Source: Candidatus Latescibacterota bacterium
GTDB taxonomy: Bacteria > Latescibacterota > UBA2968 > GCA-2709665
DNA length: 48,589 nucleotides
Direction: 5' to 3'
NCBI GenBank assembly: GCA_021295655.1
Contig: JAGWBX010000017.1
Span: forward strand, 15,654 to 64,242
The position numbers and the translations under genes are program-made. A model generated the notes under the pieces. That model had not been told where the DNA came from, ran no database searches, and worked only from the letters and a program-made list of their open reading frames with translations. This document shows positions 7,399 to 18,524 of the stretch, piece by piece (within the stretch, counting starts at the first letter, position 1; every line of letters starts with the position of its first letter).

Positions 7399-9765
7399 TC
7401 ACGGCGCTTCAAGCCATCCACGCGCGTCAATTCCCTTCCCGTCGATTCGTATCTCTACCGCGCCCATCTCATCGGTCCTGTAGACAGAAATCCCCATTGC
7501 CTTGTATCGCTGGATCACCGCGCGGGACGGATGGCGGAATCTGTTTCGGACTCCGCAAGAGATCGCCACCAGATCGGGGCGTACGGCGCCGAGAAATGCA
7601 GCGGTGGACGAAGTTCCGGATCCGTGGTGCGCCGCCTTCAGCACCTGTGCGCGGAGCCGGTCCCCCCACCGCAGGAGATCGGGGTCCGTTTCATGCTCAA
7701 TATCGCCCGTCAGCAGTACAGCCGAGCCCCCATACGCCAGTCGGATAACCACGGAACCGTTGTTCAGGCCCAGCGGCGCAGGGCCATGCCGCGAAACGTA
7801 ATCCGGCGTCGGATGCAGCACGACAGCATCCACGCCGCCCAGTCCTCCAAGCCGGTCGCCGGCCTCAATCGCCGCATACCGTATGCCCTTCTCGCTGATC
7901 AGTGCTCGGATCCGGCGGGCCGTCCATGAATCGTAGAATTGTCCGGCGTCGAGGTACCAGCCGATTTCCATCCTTTCCAGAAGTGTGACGAATCCACCAA
8001 TGTGGTCGCTGTGCGGGTGAGACGCGACCACGGCGTCGATCCGGTTGACTCCCGCAGCCTTGAGAAACGGGATCAGAACCCGTTCACCCATGTCGATGTT
8101 TGGCGCGCGCAAGCCACTGTCTACCAGCAACGTTCTCCCGTTCGGGAACCTCAGAAATATCCCGTCGCCCTGGCCCACGTCCAGTATCAGAATCCTGAGG
8201 TCGGCGGGGCGCTGCCAGAGGCTCGACCAGACCCACAGATTCGCAAGAGACAGGCCGGCAAGCACGAGCCGGCGGCCCCATGGTCCGGACCGCGTCTCCG
8301 GCAGGATCAGAAGCGCGGCACAGAGATACAGCCCCGTGACGGTCCATCCGGGACTCTGTATTTCCACGGCGGCCCACGACGGCGCCGCGAACCAGCCAGC
8401 GGCCTGAATGGCGCCCTTCAGAACAACCCAGTTCGCGCCGTTCAACAACGCAGCGACCGGCGACGACACGTGATAGACGATGACGCCAAGCAACCCCAGG
8501 GCGACGGCGGCCGCCATCAGGGGCACCACAACCAGATTGGCAAGGATCGAGACGACTGAGAGGAGCCCGAAATAGGTCAGCACAAAGGGAAGCGTGCCCA
8601 CCTGCGCGGCCACCGACACAGCAAGCGGCGCCCATACCCAATGGCCGATGCCGCCCGCGCCGCCGCCGGGAAGACAGCCACGGATCGGCCGATAGAATAT
8701 CAGGATTCCCCCGGTGGCGGAAAAAGAGAGCTGAAAGCCGACGTCGAACAGGTCCTGAGGCCTGAAAATCAGGATGACGAGGGCAGCCAGGCCGAGTGAA
8801 TTGAGTCCTTCGCCCTGCGTTTTGCCCAGGCGACCCCAGATGGTGATCGCGCACATCATGGAGGCCCTGACAACCGACGGCGGCAGGCCCGTGACCAGCG
8901 CATAGAGCAGCACGGCGCAAACGGTAGCCCAGGCAGTCGTTTTCCTCCCGCATCCGACCGCACCGAACCCAAAAAAAACCACCGCGGCAATCAGGCCCAC
9001 GTGCAATCCCGAGACGGCCAGTACATGGTTGACACCGGCCCGGGTAAACGCGGTACGGACGGGGTCGGGAACCCCGCGTTTTTCGCCCAGCAGGATCCCG
9101 TTCAGCAGCCCTGCCGGACCTCCGGACAGGTTGTACGCCACCCCGGCCCGCACGCCCCTGCGCACGGGCAGCACCACGTACGTCCACAGCCAGCCTCCCC
9201 TGCCCGGGCGGGTCTCGAGGACCTGCTCCCTTCTCGACACGGAGCCCATGGCATGGATTCCCTTCCGTTTCAGGAAGGCGCGGTAATCGAACGCGCCCGG
9301 ATTCCTGGGCGGATGCGGCCGGCGAAGGTGCAGCCGCGCCGTCAGACGGTCTCCATAATCCACGTCCGGACGAAACTTGCGGAACCGCAAGAGAACCGAT
9401 CCCTGAACGGAAAACACCGTATCGCCAACGGTGACCCTCTCCGCGGCCATCCGAAGACGCAACCCGTCTGCCATCCATTCCGGTTCCTCAGCCACGCGAC
9501 CGCCAAGCACGACAGGACGGTCTCGTCCGCCAAAGTGTGCCACATGGTCTTCGGGCAACTCGTGCATAACGCTTTCATACCGCATTGCACCCAGAACCAG
9601 CAGCAGGGCTCCCGGCCACGCGCAATGGCTCTTCGAGCGGATCAGGCACACGAGCCAGATTGTGAGGCCCCCGGTCCAGAGCGCCCATACGGGCACATCC
9701 AGACGATGTGCCATGAGTACCCCGGCGGCAAAAAACGCCGCGGACAACAACGCCGGACGCCGCAT
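7399..9765 (-). CDS. comEC: ComEC/Rec2 DNA-uptake channel
   Basis: An inner-membrane protein that carries single-stranded DNA into the cytoplasm during natural transformation. In order it shows two N-terminal membrane helices, an OB-like DUF4131 region (about residues 25-180), the Competence domain of several helices with the NHVLAVSGLHVGLIAAV motif (about 210-490), and a C-terminal metallo-beta-lactamase-like domain with HPHSDHIGG near residue 580. At 788 residues it is a full-length three-domain form. A GGAGG-like Shine-Dalgarno sequence precedes the ATG. Other competence genes such as comEA and the pilus are not in this window, so uptake ability is not shown. It is divergent from truA. Confidence 0.95.
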   Translation of the reverse strand: MRRPALLSAAFFAAGVLMAHRLDVPVWALWTGGLTIWLVCLIRSKSHCAWPGALLLVLGAMRYESVMHELPEDHVAHFGGRDRPVVLGGRVAEEPEWMADGLRLRMAAERVTVGDTVFSVQGSVLLRFRKFRPDVDYGDRLTARLHLRRPHPPRNPGAFDYRAFLKRKGIHAMGSVSRREQVLETRPGRGGWLWTYVVLPVRRGVRAGVAYNLSGGPAGLLNGILLGEKRGVPDPVRTAFTRAGVNHVLAVSGLHVGLIAAVVFFGFGAVGCGRKTTAWATVCAVLLYALVTGLPPSVVRASMMCAITIWGRLGKTQGEGLNSLGLAALVILIFRPQDLFDVGFQLSFSATGGILIFYRPIRGCLPGGGAGGIGHWVWAPLAVSVAAQVGTLPFVLTYFGLLSVVSILANLVVVPLMAAAVALGLLGVIVYHVSSPVAALLNGANWVVLKGAIQAAGWFAAPSWAAVEIQSPGWTVTGLYLCAALLILPETRSGPWGRRLVLAGLSLANLWVWSSLWQRPADLRILILDVGQGDGIFLRFPNGRTLLVDSGLRAPNIDMGERVLIPFLKAAGVNRIDAVVASHPHSDHIGGFVTLLERMEIGWYLDAGQFYDSWTARRIRALISEKGIRYAAIEAGDRLGGLGGVDAVVLHPTPDYVSRHGPAPLGLNNGSVVIRLAYGGSAVLLTGDIEHETDPDLLRWGDRLRAQVLKAAHHGSGTSSTAAFLGAVRPDLVAISCGVRNRFRHPSRAVIQRYKAMGISVYRTDEMGAVEIRIDGKGIDARGWLEAP

Positions 9766-9880
9766 CTCCGCCCCCTCCGTTTCGCACCGAAATCCCTGAA
9801 TCCAGGTGCAAAATCCGTACCGCTTCAGATAACGGCGGACCTGCAGGCTTTTGCATTGCCATATTGAAAGACACGTTCAA

Positions 9881-9892
9881 TCGATGCATCGA
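9881..9892. promoter_or_regulatory. 12-bp palindrome in the comEC-truA divergent region
   Basis: TCGATGCATCGA is a perfect palindrome between the divergent comEC and truA genes, about 53 bases before the truA -35 box. It may be an operator, but palindromes of this size can occur by chance. Confidence 0.25.
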
Positions 9893-9944
9893 AATTTTCA
9901 TCCGCGACCCGTCTCGCAGGGCGGAACCTCACCCGAACAATCGA

Positions 9945-9973
9945 TTGACATTATCCCGTATAGATGCTATATT
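9945..9973 (+). promoter_or_regulatory. Sigma70 promoter of the truA operon
   Basis: TTGACA (9945-9950), exactly 17 bp, then TATATT (9968-9973). This is the best promoter match in the window. Transcripts would start near 9980, leaving a leader of about 158 bases before truA. It argues against starting truA upstream at 9964. Confidence 0.8.
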
Positions 9974-9991
9974 CCGTAGAATTCTCATCGG

Positions 9992-10013
9992 CTACCGGTC
10001 TGTTTTCCGGTAG
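9992..10013 (+). promoter_or_regulatory. Leader hairpin in the truA transcript
   Basis: A perfect 7-bp stem (9992-9998 with 10007-10013) and 8-base loop lie just after the predicted transcription start. No T-run follows. It could stabilise the 5' end or help regulate the operon. Confidence 0.4.
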
Positions 10014-10137
10014 ATGCAGTCCGATCTTTCCGGGCGTTGTCGCCGTGATCCGTTGTCCGTTCGCGGGCCACGAATGTCGCGCCGAAACCAGGCCCTCTTT
10101 CGCACCGTCTCCGAAAATCCAAGCCGAACCAGCTGGA

Positions 10138-10884
10138 ATGCAACGGAATATTCGGCTCCGTCTGGAATACGACGGTACAGACTTCAAGGGCTGGCAGGTC
10201 CAGCCCGACCAGCGCACCGTCCAGGGAACTTTGGAAACCTGTCTGACTTCGCTTTTGGGACATCCCATCCGCGCCATCGGCGCCGGGCGTACGGACGCAG
10301 GCGTCCACGCACTTGGGCAGGTGGCCAATTTTTCCACGTTCAATCCCTTGCCGTTAAAACGGATCGGCGCCGCGCTCAATAGCACGTTGCCACCCGATGT
10401 TGCCGTTCTCGACGTTGACGAAGTTCCGCCGACGTTTCATGCACGACGTTCCGCGAGGCGTCGGACGTATCTGTATCGCATCGTCTACCGCCGGAGGGCC
10501 ATCGGCCGCGGCCAGGCGTGGTACCTGCGCGGCAGGCTGAATATCGACACGATGCGGTCCGCCGCGACCCGCACATTGGGATACCACGATTTTACGTCGT
10601 TCTGCGTTGCTTCGTCCGAGAAAGAGAACCGGAGCTGCCGTGTCTTCCTGTGTATGCTGGCCTGTCTCAAGGACGGTGTCCACGTGGAAATCTCGGCCGA
10701 CCGCTTTCTCCGGTCGATGGTGCGTGGAATAGTGGGTACTCTGGTCCAGGTGGGGCGAGGCAGACGCGCGCCTGACGCGATGGACACGATTCTGCAGGCC
10801 CGAGACAGGCAGTATGCGGGGCCCAACGCCCCGCCCCATGGCCTGTTTTTAAAGGAAGTCACGTACGAAGAACCGGAAGAATAG
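10138..10884 (+). CDS. truA: tRNA pseudouridine(38-40) synthase
   Basis: TruA isomerises uridines 38, 39 and 40 in the anticodon arm of many tRNAs. The catalytic motif GRTDAGVHA places the active-site Asp at residue 53. The N-terminus IRLRLEYDGTDFKGWQ and the C-terminal RSMVRGIVGTLVQVGRG are typical, and 248 residues is normal. The frame is open back to 9964, but that part overlaps the promoter, leader and an unrelated peptide, so ATG 10138 is chosen. Only 3 bases separate it from the protease gene that follows, so the two are likely co-transcribed. Confidence 0.94.
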   Translation: MQRNIRLRLEYDGTDFKGWQVQPDQRTVQGTLETCLTSLLGHPIRAIGAGRTDAGVHALGQVANFSTFNPLPLKRIGAALNSTLPPDVAVLDVDEVPPTFHARRSARRRTYLYRIVYRRRAIGRGQAWYLRGRLNIDTMRSAATRTLGYHDFTSFCVASSEKENRSCRVFLCMLACLKDGVHVEISADRFLRSMVRGIVGTLVQVGRGRRAPDAMDTILQARDRQYAGPNAPPHGLFLKEVTYEEPEE

Positions 10885-10887
10885 GAC

Positions 10888-12033
<1,146 letters not shown>

Positions 12034-12074
12034 GCAACGAACGAAGAATAGCCGATTCCCGGAGCTACTACGAC

Positions 12075-12791
12075 ATGAGAAAAAGGGCCGCCGTCCCGAG
12101 CATGGTCACACTGTGCAACCTCTGCTGCGGTTTCCTTGCGATCGCGTATGCCATGGACGGAAAACTGGTCCCGGCGGCCTGGCTGATTGTCATTGCGGGC
12201 TTTCTCGATGCCTTCGACGGCAAACTCGCCCGGCTGATGGACTCACCGAGCAACTTCGGGGTTCAGTTCGACTCCCTGGCCGATGTATGCTCGTTCGGCG
12301 TGGCGCCGGCCGTGCTCATGTTTCAATACCTGCTGGGAATGCTGGATGCGGTATGGTTACCGTTCGCGGCCTGTTTCCTGTTCCTGCTGTGCGGCGCGCT
12401 TCGCCTGGCGAGGTTCAATGTTCAGGTCAAAGGAGACGAAAAGGAAGACTTTGTCGGCCTGCCCATTCCCTCGTCGGCCGCTACCATGGCTGCCTATATC
12501 GTCTTTGCCGAACGGGTCTGGCAGAGCACGCGCGAACCCCACGTCGGCCTTCTATTGTGCCTGGTTCTGGGTCTTCTCATGGTCAGCCCCTTCGGATATC
12601 CCGCCTTTCCACGGTTCAGCATTGAAACGCGGAGGGACCGTTGGAGACTGGGGATCGCCGTCGCCGCGTTTATCCCCGTCGCAATCTTCCCGGACGAAGC
12701 ATTTTTCCCGATCGCGTTTGCATTTTCGATCTCCGGCGCGGTACGGTGGCTGTCGCATCTGATTGTACATCGGGAAGTGGCGGATACGTAA
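12075..12791 (+). CDS. pssA: CDP-diacylglycerol-serine O-phosphatidyltransferase
   Basis: A membrane enzyme that joins serine to CDP-diacylglycerol to make phosphatidylserine, precursor of phosphatidylethanolamine. The CDP-alcohol phosphotransferase motif D-x2-D-G-x2-A-R-x8-G-x3-D-x3-D is complete at about residues 45-71 (DAFDGKLAR through QFDSLAD). At 238 residues with several hydrophobic helices it fits the short PssA (Gram-positive type). The N-terminal phrase PSMVTLCNLCCGFLAI is typical of this family. No phosphatidylserine decarboxylase is seen nearby. Confidence 0.92.
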   Translation: MRKRAAVPSMVTLCNLCCGFLAIAYAMDGKLVPAAWLIVIAGFLDAFDGKLARLMDSPSNFGVQFDSLADVCSFGVAPAVLMFQYLLGMLDAVWLPFAACFLFLLCGALRLARFNVQVKGDEKEDFVGLPIPSSAATMAAYIVFAERVWQSTREPHVGLLLCLVLGLLMVSPFGYPAFPRFSIETRRDRWRLGIAVAAFIPVAIFPDEAFFPIAFAFSISGAVRWLSHLIVHREVADT

Positions 12792-12823
12792 GCCGCACCG
12801 GAACAGGAGTGGAGCGGAAGTCG

Positions 12824-13105
12824 ATGAAGAACAAAAGCGTCGGTCACCTGATTGTTGCGATCTTCGTGAGCATTCTTGCCAGCCAGGTTTTCGGTGAGGT
12901 GTTGAACGTGGTCTTCGGCAGCCTCGGCCTGGAAGACAACATGGTGTCCAAGGTGCTTGTGGCTCCTCTGGTCGACTACGAATTCTACCCGATGCGCCTG
13001 AACCTTCTGGTGATGACGTTCACTCTGGGCTTTTCACTCAACTTCAATGTACTCAGCCTGATCGGCATCGGAACGGCGTATTATTACGTCAAGTACTCCT
13101 ACTGA
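12824..13105 (+). CDS. Small two-helix membrane protein, DUF4321-like
   Basis: 93 residues with one hydrophobic segment at the N-terminus (LIVAIFVSILASQVFGEVL) and another in the C-terminal half (LNLLVMTFTLGFSLNF). The GE following helix one and the overall size resemble small DUF4321-type proteins; I am not certain. The frame is open to 12641 inside pssA, but ATG 12824 with a GGAG about 11 bases upstream is the likely start. It sits between pssA and tatA, where small envelope proteins are common. Function unknown. Confidence 0.7.
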   Translation: MKNKSVGHLIVAIFVSILASQVFGEVLNVVFGSLGLEDNMVSKVLVAPLVDYEFYPMRLNLLVMTFTLGFSLNFNVLSLIGIGTAYYYVKYSY

Positions 13106-13240
13106 TTGACTGTTGTGACGGTATTGACGGTACGGGCCGCCGCGTGACGCGGCCGCTTCAAAACCCGGCAGACACCGAAATATCGCCGATGGGCTCCCCC
13201 GACGATTGGTCGGTGGTACTTTACGAATGTGAGGCAATTC

Positions 13241-13465
13241 ATGCTCGGTGGAATCGGAACATGGGAAATTCTCCTGATATTCCTGGTGATCCTTCTGCTG
13301 TTCGGGGCCAAACGCATTCCCGATATCGCCAAAAGCGTGGGCAAGGGCGTTACGGAATTCAAGCGAGGCCTTCGGGACATTCAGGATGAAATCGAGACCG
13401 GAGTCGAGCCACCTCCGAAATCCGACGACAAGACGCCGGATTCGGAAAAAACCGCCAAACCGTAG
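13241..13465 (+). CDS. tatA: Sec-independent (Tat) translocase subunit TatA
   Basis: A 74-residue TatA/E-type protein. A short N-terminal membrane helix (WEILLIFLVILLLFG) is followed by the FG-A-K hinge, an amphipathic helix with KRIPDIAKSVGKGVTEFKRG, and an acidic, charged tail. TatA forms the pore that exports folded proteins. ATG 13241 is preferred over the in-frame GTG at 13229, because GTGAGG at 13229-13234 gives a ribosome-binding site 6 bases before the ATG. tatB and tatC are not in the window. Confidence 0.93.
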   Translation: MLGGIGTWEILLIFLVILLLFGAKRIPDIAKSVGKGVTEFKRGLRDIQDEIETGVEPPPKSDDKTPDSEKTAKP

Positions 13466-13482
13466 CGTAGCAGGGAGGAAAG

Positions 13483-14943
13483 GTGGCAGTTTCCGGGAAG
13501 CCACTGAACGAACGGCCCGCCCACGAACTCACGGCGTCGATTCTGTCGGGAAACATTACCTCCAGACAGCTTGTCGAGGCCGTTTTTCATTGCATTCGCG
13601 CGACAAATCCGGCGCTAAACACCTACATCACTCTGAATGAAAGCGAAGCGTTCCGCAAAGCCGAAGAAGTGGACGCCAGGGTATCGGCCGGAGATCCCGT
13701 GGGCCCGCTGGCGGGTATCCCGGTTGCCCTTAAAGACCTGCTTTGTACCCGCGGTCTGCTCACGACCGCCGGCTCCCGCATCCTCGCGAACTTCATTCCA
13801 CCCTACGACGCGACGTCCGTCTCGCGCCTGCGGGAAGCCGATGCAGTTATCGTTGGCAAACTCAACATGGATGAGTTTGCCATGGGTTCCTCCAACGAAA
13901 ACTCCGCGTACGGGCCTGTGCGCAATCCCCACGATCCAACGCGCGTTCCCGGTGGTTCCAGCGGCGCCAGCGCCGCCAGCGTGGCCGCAAATCAGACGGT
14001 ACTCGCCCTGGGTACGGATACGGGCGGGTCGATACGTTTGCCCGCTTCGTTCTGTGGCGCTGTCGGCCTCAAGCCCACCTATGGTCGCGTCTCCCGTTAC
14101 GGCCTCGTTGCCTACGCGTCGTCGCTGGACCAGATCGGTCCGGTAGCACGAAACGTAAGGGATGCCGCCCTCCTGCTTAATGTTATCGCCGGTCACGACC
14201 CGAGAGATTCCACGTCCATAGATTTACCCGTTCCAGACTATACGGCGAGCCTCGAAACGGGTGTCGACGGCCTGACCATCGGACTTCCCGCGGGATATTT
14301 CGCGCAAGGCCTCGACGACGAGGTGCGGGCGGCGATCATCGGAAGTGTTGAAGTCCTCGAAAAAGCCGGGGCGGAAGTGCAAGAGGTCGACCTCCCCGTT
14401 GCCTGCCATCCGGCCTACTCGGTAGCCGCCTATTATATTATCGCCACGGGCGAGGCATCCTCGAATCTCTCACGCTACGACGGCATCAAGTACGGCCGTC
14501 GAACGGAAGGCGATGATCTGATCGACATGTACTGCCGCACCCGCAGCACGGGGTTCGGCGAGGAGGTCAAGCGCCGCATCATGCTGGGTACATATACCCT
14601 CAGCGCCGGCTATTACGACGCCTATTATCTGAAAGCCCAGAAGGTGCGTACACTCATCAGGCGCGACTTCGAGCGTGCGTTCGAATCCTGTGACCTTCTC
14701 GCCGCGCCCGTGTCGCCGACACCGGCTTTCCGCATTGGCGAAAAGACCAGCGACCCGCTCCGGATGTACCTCTCCGATATCTACACCGTCTCGGTAAACC
14801 TGGCTGGCATACCGGGTATCTCCGTCCCCTGCGGCGTTTCAACGGAAGGCCTGCCCATCGGACTGCAACTGCTCGCGCCGGCCTTCATGGAAGATCGTCT
14901 GCTCAGGGCGGCTTACGTGGTCGAACAGGAATTGACCCGATGA
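13483..14943 (+). CDS. gatA: Asp-tRNA(Asn)/Glu-tRNA(Gln) amidotransferase subunit A
   Basis: An amidase-signature enzyme that frees ammonia from glutamine for transamidation of mischarged tRNAs. The Ser-cisSer-Lys triad is visible: Lys84 (PVALKDLLC), Ser159 (PGGSSGAS) and the nucleophile Ser183 ([10 protein letters not shown]). The positions run five residues beyond those of the S. aureus enzyme. The start is GTG 13483 with a strong GGGAGGAAAG site. The stop overlaps the gatB start by four bases (ATGA), so the two are translationally coupled. At 486 residues it is full length. gatC is not seen here. Confidence 0.96.
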   Translation: MAVSGKPLNERPAHELTASILSGNITSRQLVEAVFHCIRATNPALNTYITLNESEAFRKAEEVDARVSAGDPVGPLAGIPVALKDLLCTRGLLTTAGSRILANFIPPYDATSVSRLREADAVIVGKLNMDEFAMGSSNENSAYGPVRNPHDPTRVPGGSSGASAASVAANQTVLALGTDTGGSIRLPASFCGAVGLKPTYGRVSRYGLVAYASSLDQIGPVARNVRDAALLLNVIAGHDPRDSTSIDLPVPDYTASLETGVDGLTIGLPAGYFAQGLDDEVRAAIIGSVEVLEKAGAEVQEVDLPVACHPAYSVAAYYIIATGEASSNLSRYDGIKYGRRTEGDDLIDMYCRTRSTGFGEEVKRRIMLGTYTLSAGYYDAYYLKAQKVRTLIRRDFERAFESCDLLAAPVSPTPAFRIGEKTSDPLRMYLSDIYTVSVNLAGIPGISVPCGVSTEGLPIGLQLLAPAFMEDRLLRAAYVVEQELTR

Positions 14944-16406
14944 AGTACGAGTCCGTCATCGGTCTGGAGGTCCACGTCCAGCTCGCCACGAGGACCAAGA
15001 TATTTTGCGGCTGCGCCGTGTCTTTCGGCGACGAAGCCAATTCGCGCACCTGTCCGGTCTGTCTGGGGCTTCCCGGCGCATTGCCCGTGTTGAACCGGGA
15101 GGCCGTGGAGCACGCCATTCGCATTGCTCTGGCGGCAGGCTGCACCGTCCAGCGGCGAAGCCGCTTCCTGAGGAAGAATTATTTCTACCCCGATCTGCCA
15201 AAGGGGTATCAGATCTCCCAGTTTCAGTCCAACGAAGAAATGCCCCTGGCCACCGGAGGCAGTATCGACATCCCCTCCGGGAACGGCACAAAGACCGTAC
15301 GCCTCATTCGCATCCACATGGAAGAAGACGCGGGCAAGAGCATTCATGACGAGGCTTTTGTGGCCGCCGGCGAATCTCTGGTGGACGTCAACCGCTGCGG
15401 GGTCCCCCTCATCGAACTCGTCACCGAGCCGGACATTGCTTCACCGGAAGAAGCTTACCATTTCATGTCCAGCCTGCGACAGTTGCTGACCTACACGGGC
15501 GTTTCAGAAGGGGACATGGAAAAGGGCCACATCCGCATTGACGCCAACGTGTCGATCCGGCCGAGCAGAACGAGCGGACTCGGCACCAAGGTTGAAATCA
15601 AGAATATGAACTCCATACGCAACTGCCGGCGGGCACTCGAACTCGAAATCCTGCGTCAGATCGACACGCACGAAGCCGGGGGCGAAATCCTGCAGCAGAC
15701 CCTGTTATTCGATCCGGACCGCAGCCGGCTGCGGGCGATGCGAGGCAAGGAGTCTTCCGACGACTACCGCTACTTCCCCGATCCGGATCTGGTTCCGGTC
15801 GTCGTCGACGGGGAGTGGGTGGACCGGGTGCGGGCGACGGTACCCGAATTGCCCGACGCGAAACGGGCACGTTTCGCGTCCGCCTACGGTCTCCGGACAG
15901 AACAGATCGACACCCTGGTCGCAGACCGGATAGTGGCCGACTATTATGAAGCCGCCGTATCGGCCGGGGCCGAGCCCGCAGCCGCCGCGAATTGGGTGCA
16001 GGGCGACGTCCTGCGCACGCTCAACGAGCGCAAGATCGACATTGCGGAACTCAAGGCCACACCGGAACACCTCGCCACGCTGCTCAAATTGATCGGCGCC
16101 GGCACCATCAGCGCAAACATCGCCAGAGACGTATTCGCAACGATGGCCGAAACCGGCGCGTCGCCCGAATCGGTCGTTGAACGGCAGGGCCTCGAGCAGA
16201 TCAGCGATGCGTCCCGAATCGAGGATCTCATCGAATCTGTGATCTCGGAACACCCTGACGTCGTTGACAGATACAGGAACGGAGACAGAAAGCTGCTGGG
16301 TTTCTTTATGGGACAGATCATGAAGGCCACGAGAGGGCAGGCGAACCCCAAACTGGCCAACCGGTTGTTGCGACAGAAGCTGGAGGATGGGAACACCCCG
16401 GCCTGA
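14940..16406 (+). CDS. gatB: Asp-tRNA(Asn)/Glu-tRNA(Gln) amidotransferase subunit B
   Basis: The tRNA-binding, kinase-like subunit that activates the mischarged aminoacyl-tRNA and accepts ammonia from GatA. The N-terminal [13 protein letters not shown], the catalytic-region [18 protein letters not shown] and the C-terminal GatB/YqeY helical domain (about residues 340-480) are all present in 488 residues. The zinc-site Cys pairs are visible in FCGC and [10 protein letters not shown]. It overlaps gatA by four bases. Confidence 0.96.
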   Translation: MKYESVIGLEVHVQLATRTKIFCGCAVSFGDEANSRTCPVCLGLPGALPVLNREAVEHAIRIALAAGCTVQRRSRFLRKNYFYPDLPKGYQISQFQSNEEMPLATGGSIDIPSGNGTKTVRLIRIHMEEDAGKSIHDEAFVAAGESLVDVNRCGVPLIELVTEPDIASPEEAYHFMSSLRQLLTYTGVSEGDMEKGHIRIDANVSIRPSRTSGLGTKVEIKNMNSIRNCRRALELEILRQIDTHEAGGEILQQTLLFDPDRSRLRAMRGKESSDDYRYFPDPDLVPVVVDGEWVDRVRATVPELPDAKRARFASAYGLRTEQIDTLVADRIVADYYEAAVSAGAEPAAAANWVQGDVLRTLNERKIDIAELKATPEHLATLLKLIGAGTISANIARDVFATMAETGASPESVVERQGLEQISDASRIEDLIESVISEHPDVVDRYRNGDRKLLGFFMGQIMKATRGQANPKLANRLLRQKLEDGNTPA

Positions 16407-16568
16407 ATCCGCCCTTCAACGGGACCGCCATCCGTAAGCGCGCGCAACCCGGACTGTCAGGAGGACGGCGCCCCCGCCTTCCAGGCAGATCCGGTCTCCG
16501 TGATTGTTTCCATCGGGTCCGACCCTTCCTCTCGCCCGACATCCGAAAACCCGAACAACAGCGCAACC

Positions 16569-17249
16569 GTGAGCACCCATCTCGTCATCTTTGCCAGGAA
16601 CCCCAAACCGGGCACCGTCAAGACCCGCCTGCACTCCCGGTACACACCGGATCAGGCAGCGGCAATTTACCGTGCATTCATCCGGGACACCGTAAACGCC
16701 GCAAAAAAAGTCAACGTAGACCGGCGCTGTGTGGCCTGCGACCCGCCAGGGTCCGAAGCCGAACTTGCGGTTCTGACCGGACCGGGCTGGGTCCTTTTTC
16801 CGCAGGTCTCCGCCGACCTCGGTGAACGTATGTACCGGGCGGCACGCCACTGTTTCGATCTGGGCGCCGGACGCGTCGTGATCCTGGGAACCGACGTGCC
16901 ATCGCTGCCGCCCCACCACGTCGATCGGGCATTCGAACTCCTTCAAGAGCACGAGATCGTACTCGGACCCAGCATGGACGGCGGGTATTATCTGGTTGGC
17001 CTCGCGAGACCCCTGCACGAGATCTTCCGTGACATCGCATGGAGTACGGAGCACGTGTTCCGCCAGACGCTTGAACGCGTGCGGGCCCTCCGTCTCACCG
17101 CTGGTTTCCTGCCGTCCTGGTACGACGTGGACACCCCGGAGCAGCTGGACCATCTTGTCGACGACACGCGTGCGCATTTGCAGGCCGGTATGGCCGACCC
17201 CATTCCCCATACACGCGCCTGCCTCCCAACCCTGGACTGCCTTGCCTGA
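16569..17249 (+). CDS. TIGR04282/DUF2064-type nucleotidyl/glycosyltransferase
   Basis: A GT-A fold, CofC-like protein. The N-terminal signature VIFARNPKPGTVKTRL (from residue 5) and the central VVILGTDVPSLPPHHV and GPSMDGGYYLVGL motifs define the family, sometimes named arsenosugar biosynthesis glycosyltransferase. Its substrate here is unknown. The frame extends to a GTG at 16500, but the added residues are a low-complexity Ser/Pro/Asn stretch, so GTG 16569 is preferred; neither has a clear Shine-Dalgarno sequence. The usual radical-SAM arsenosugar partner is absent, so an arsenosugar role is not supported by context. Confidence 0.8.
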   Translation: MSTHLVIFARNPKPGTVKTRLHSRYTPDQAAAIYRAFIRDTVNAAKKVNVDRRCVACDPPGSEAELAVLTGPGWVLFPQVSADLGERMYRAARHCFDLGAGRVVILGTDVPSLPPHHVDRAFELLQEHEIVLGPSMDGGYYLVGLARPLHEIFRDIAWSTEHVFRQTLERVRALRLTAGFLPSWYDVDTPEQLDHLVDDTRAHLQAGMADPIPHTRACLPTLDCLA

Positions 17250-17301
17250 AGGGATGGACCCGAAGATCAGGCAGTGATCCTGCTCATGTTAAGGAATCCG
17301 C

Positions 17302-18444
17302 ATGAAAATCGATCGCATCGAACAGTTTTTTCCACGGCCGCGCACCCGCCTTCTGAAAATCTCGACCGATAACGGCATCGTGGGATGGGGGGAAACCACA
17401 CTGGAAGGCAGGCCAGGAAGCACCGTGGCCGCTATCGAGGAACTGGCAGCCTATCTCTCCGGCAAAGACCCCCTCCGAATCCAGCACCACTGGCAGCATA
17501 TTTACCGTTCCGCGTTCTATCGGGGAGGCGCCGTCCTCATGACCGCCCTGTCGGGGATCGACCAGGCGCTCTGGGACATCGCGGGCAAATACCATGGTGC
17601 GCCCGTGTACCGGTTGCTTGGCGGACCGGTCCGGGACCGGATTCGGGTTTACGCGCATTGGGGAATAGGCGGGCTTTCGGATTCAGAGCAGGCCGCTTCA
17701 AGACAACGCCTGGACAGCCTCAGGAAAACCGGCGGCTATCAGGCCTACAAGGCCGGGCCGGGAGGAAAGTGGCGGGCGCATGAACCCCCAGCCGTCATCG
17801 ATGACTTCGTCCGCAGGGCGTACCTGATGCGGGAGTGGGTCGGGCCCGACGTGGAGCTGTGTTTCGACTTCCATGGAAAAATGACGCCTGCGCTGGCGAT
17901 TGAAATCTGCCACGAACTCCAGGGCATGAGGCCGATGTTCGTGGAAGAACCCGTTCCGCAGGAAAACGTGGATGCCCTGAAACGCGTCTCCGACGGGGTA
18001 CCCTTTCCCATCGCAACCGGTGAGCGGCTTCTCAGCCGATGGGAATTCCGCGGGATCTTCGAGAATCAGGCCGCAGCTTACATCCAGCCGGACGTTTCGC
18101 ACGCCGGAGGCATTTCCGAAACCCTCAGGATTGCGAATATGGCCGAAGTCTAATATATGCACATCATGCCCCATTGCGCCATCGGACCCGTCGCCTTCAC
18201 GTCATGCCTGCACGTCGACGCCATAGCGCCCAATTTTCTGATTCAGGAGCAGGTCGACTCGTGCCTCGGTGAAGGACTGCTGAAGCACCCCTGGCGGGTG
18301 AAGGACGGACACATTCTGCTCCCATCCGAACCCGGACTGGGCATTGACCTGGATGAACGCGAAGTCCAGAGGAAGTGCAGGTACACCGAGGAACTCGGCG
18401 GCGAATACGCCTACGAATCCGACGGGAGCGTGGCCGACTGGTAG
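17302..18444 (+). pseudogene. Galactonate-dehydratase-like enolase interrupted by an in-frame TAA
   Basis: An enolase-superfamily sugar-acid dehydratase closely resembling DgoD (D-galactonate to 2-keto-3-deoxygalactonate). The first 283 residues carry the N-terminal capping domain, the LCFDFHGK metal/acid-base segment, the FVEEPVPQEN glutamate and TGERL. A TAA at 18151-18153 then interrupts it. The same frame continues at once for another 96 residues, including MPHCAIGP with the catalytic His and an ending (GSVADW) like that of DgoD. In family members a Tyr occupies the stop position, so one base change (TAC/TAT to TAA) explains it. The truncated product would lack the catalytic His. Pseudogene, sequencing error and read-through are not separable here. 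A Shine-Dalgarno AAGGA precedes the ATG. Confidence 0.85.
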
Positions 18445-18524
18445 GTGCGGCCGGTTTCTCCGGGGAACGCGGGACGGAGGCCGGAGCCGACGACCGCGCC
18501 GGCGATCACGGTGTATATTTCCAG

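Noticed and set aside
8084..9478. 464-codon minus-strand ORF in another frame of comEC
   Set aside because: Arginine/glycine-rich out-of-frame reading of comEC with no motif.
18151..18153. Selenocysteine or pyrrolysine recoding of the in-frame stop
   Set aside because: The codon is TAA, which neither system uses; UGA and UAG are their codons.
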